A stretch of DNA of 64,000 bases from Prorocentrum cordatum (taxonomy: Eukaryota > Sar > Dinophyceae > Prorocentrales > Prorocentraceae), in NCBI GenBank assembly GCA_963575745.1, contig CAUYUJ010005647.1:98184-162183 (forward strand). The letters are read 5' to 3'. The notes under the pieces were generated by a model, which was not told the origin of the DNA, ran no database searches, and was given only the letters and a program-made list of their open reading frames with translations. Below are positions 63,931 through 64,000 of this stretch, piece by piece. The position numbers were made by a program, and so were the translations under genes. The stretch's first letter is position 1, and each line of letters begins with the position of its first letter.

Positions 63931-64000
63931 TTACTCAATATGAAAATACTCTCCCGCTTCCCCTGATGGCGGTTGGGTGATCGCCGAACACCCTCCGCGT

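Noticed and set aside
61740-63966. Open frames of more than 400 codons on both strands
   Set aside because: They consist of Pro/Leu/Ser, Gly/Arg and Val/Gly repeats from GAC, CTC and CCTCCA arrays, with no domains.

Overview
The window looks like nuclear DNA of a eukaryote with a very large, GC-rich, gene-poor genome. A dinoflagellate of the Prorocentrum type is my best guess. This rests on the high GC content, 64 kb dominated by simple repeats, satellites and foldback elements, several decayed non-LTR retrotransposons, and no bacterial-style operons or ribosome binding sites. I found no rRNA, convincing tRNA, CRISPR array, dinoflagellate spliced-leader sequence or organellar gene. The taxon is inference, not proof.

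Region 1 (about 0.3-10.1 kb) is the only block that reads like ordinary coding sequence, and it lies on the minus strand. A UPF1/DNA2-like superfamily 1 helicase gene runs from about 10.06 kb down to 4.1 kb. It has an N-terminal CCHH zinc finger, all the main helicase motifs and a Cys-pair-rich C-terminal part. It is broken by two reading-frame shifts and two in-frame stops, so it is a pseudogene, a gene with unrecognised introns, or a gene with sequence errors. Downstream on the same strand is an intact 539-codon gene of unknown function. A 25-bp direct repeat lies outside both genes, and the octamer TCCCTGGG recurs far more often than expected across the block.

Region 2 (10.1-27.9 kb) has no recognisable gene. 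It holds families of small foldback or MITE-like elements, minisatellites, microsatellites and dispersed repeats. The clearest element is a 194-bp MITE present twice (19703-19896 and 24575-24768), each copy with 22-bp terminal inverted repeats and its own 5-bp target-site duplication.

Region 3 (28.0-34.4 kb, plus strand) is a long A+C-rich decayed non-LTR retrotransposon. It encodes a Q/Y-rich gag-like segment, a coiled coil, an RNase H domain, an endonuclease/exonuclease/phosphatase (EEP) domain and the start of a reverse transcriptase, in that unusual order. It stops inside the reverse transcriptase, where GC-rich low-complexity DNA begins.

Region 4 (34.4-43 kb) is GGA, CAT and CGG simple sequence, three foldback elements and the second copy of a roughly 0.9-1 kb dispersed repeat. 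Region 5 (43.2-47.7 kb, minus strand) is a second decayed LINE: an ORF1-like coiled-coil protein, an EEP fragment and the C-terminal end of a reverse transcriptase. Region 6 (47.7-57.8 kb) has an 86-bp satellite of about 27 units (50.9-53.2 kb), a 230-bp GT tract, polypyrimidine tracts and more dispersed repeats. Region 7 (58.0-60.1 kb, minus strand) is a third LINE 3' end with reverse transcriptase C terminus, CCHC motif and C-terminal RNase H. Region 8 (60-64 kb) is almost entirely microsatellite.

The genes do not form a pathway. The window is mostly a record of retrotransposon decay, MITE spread and repeat expansion around one small gene island.
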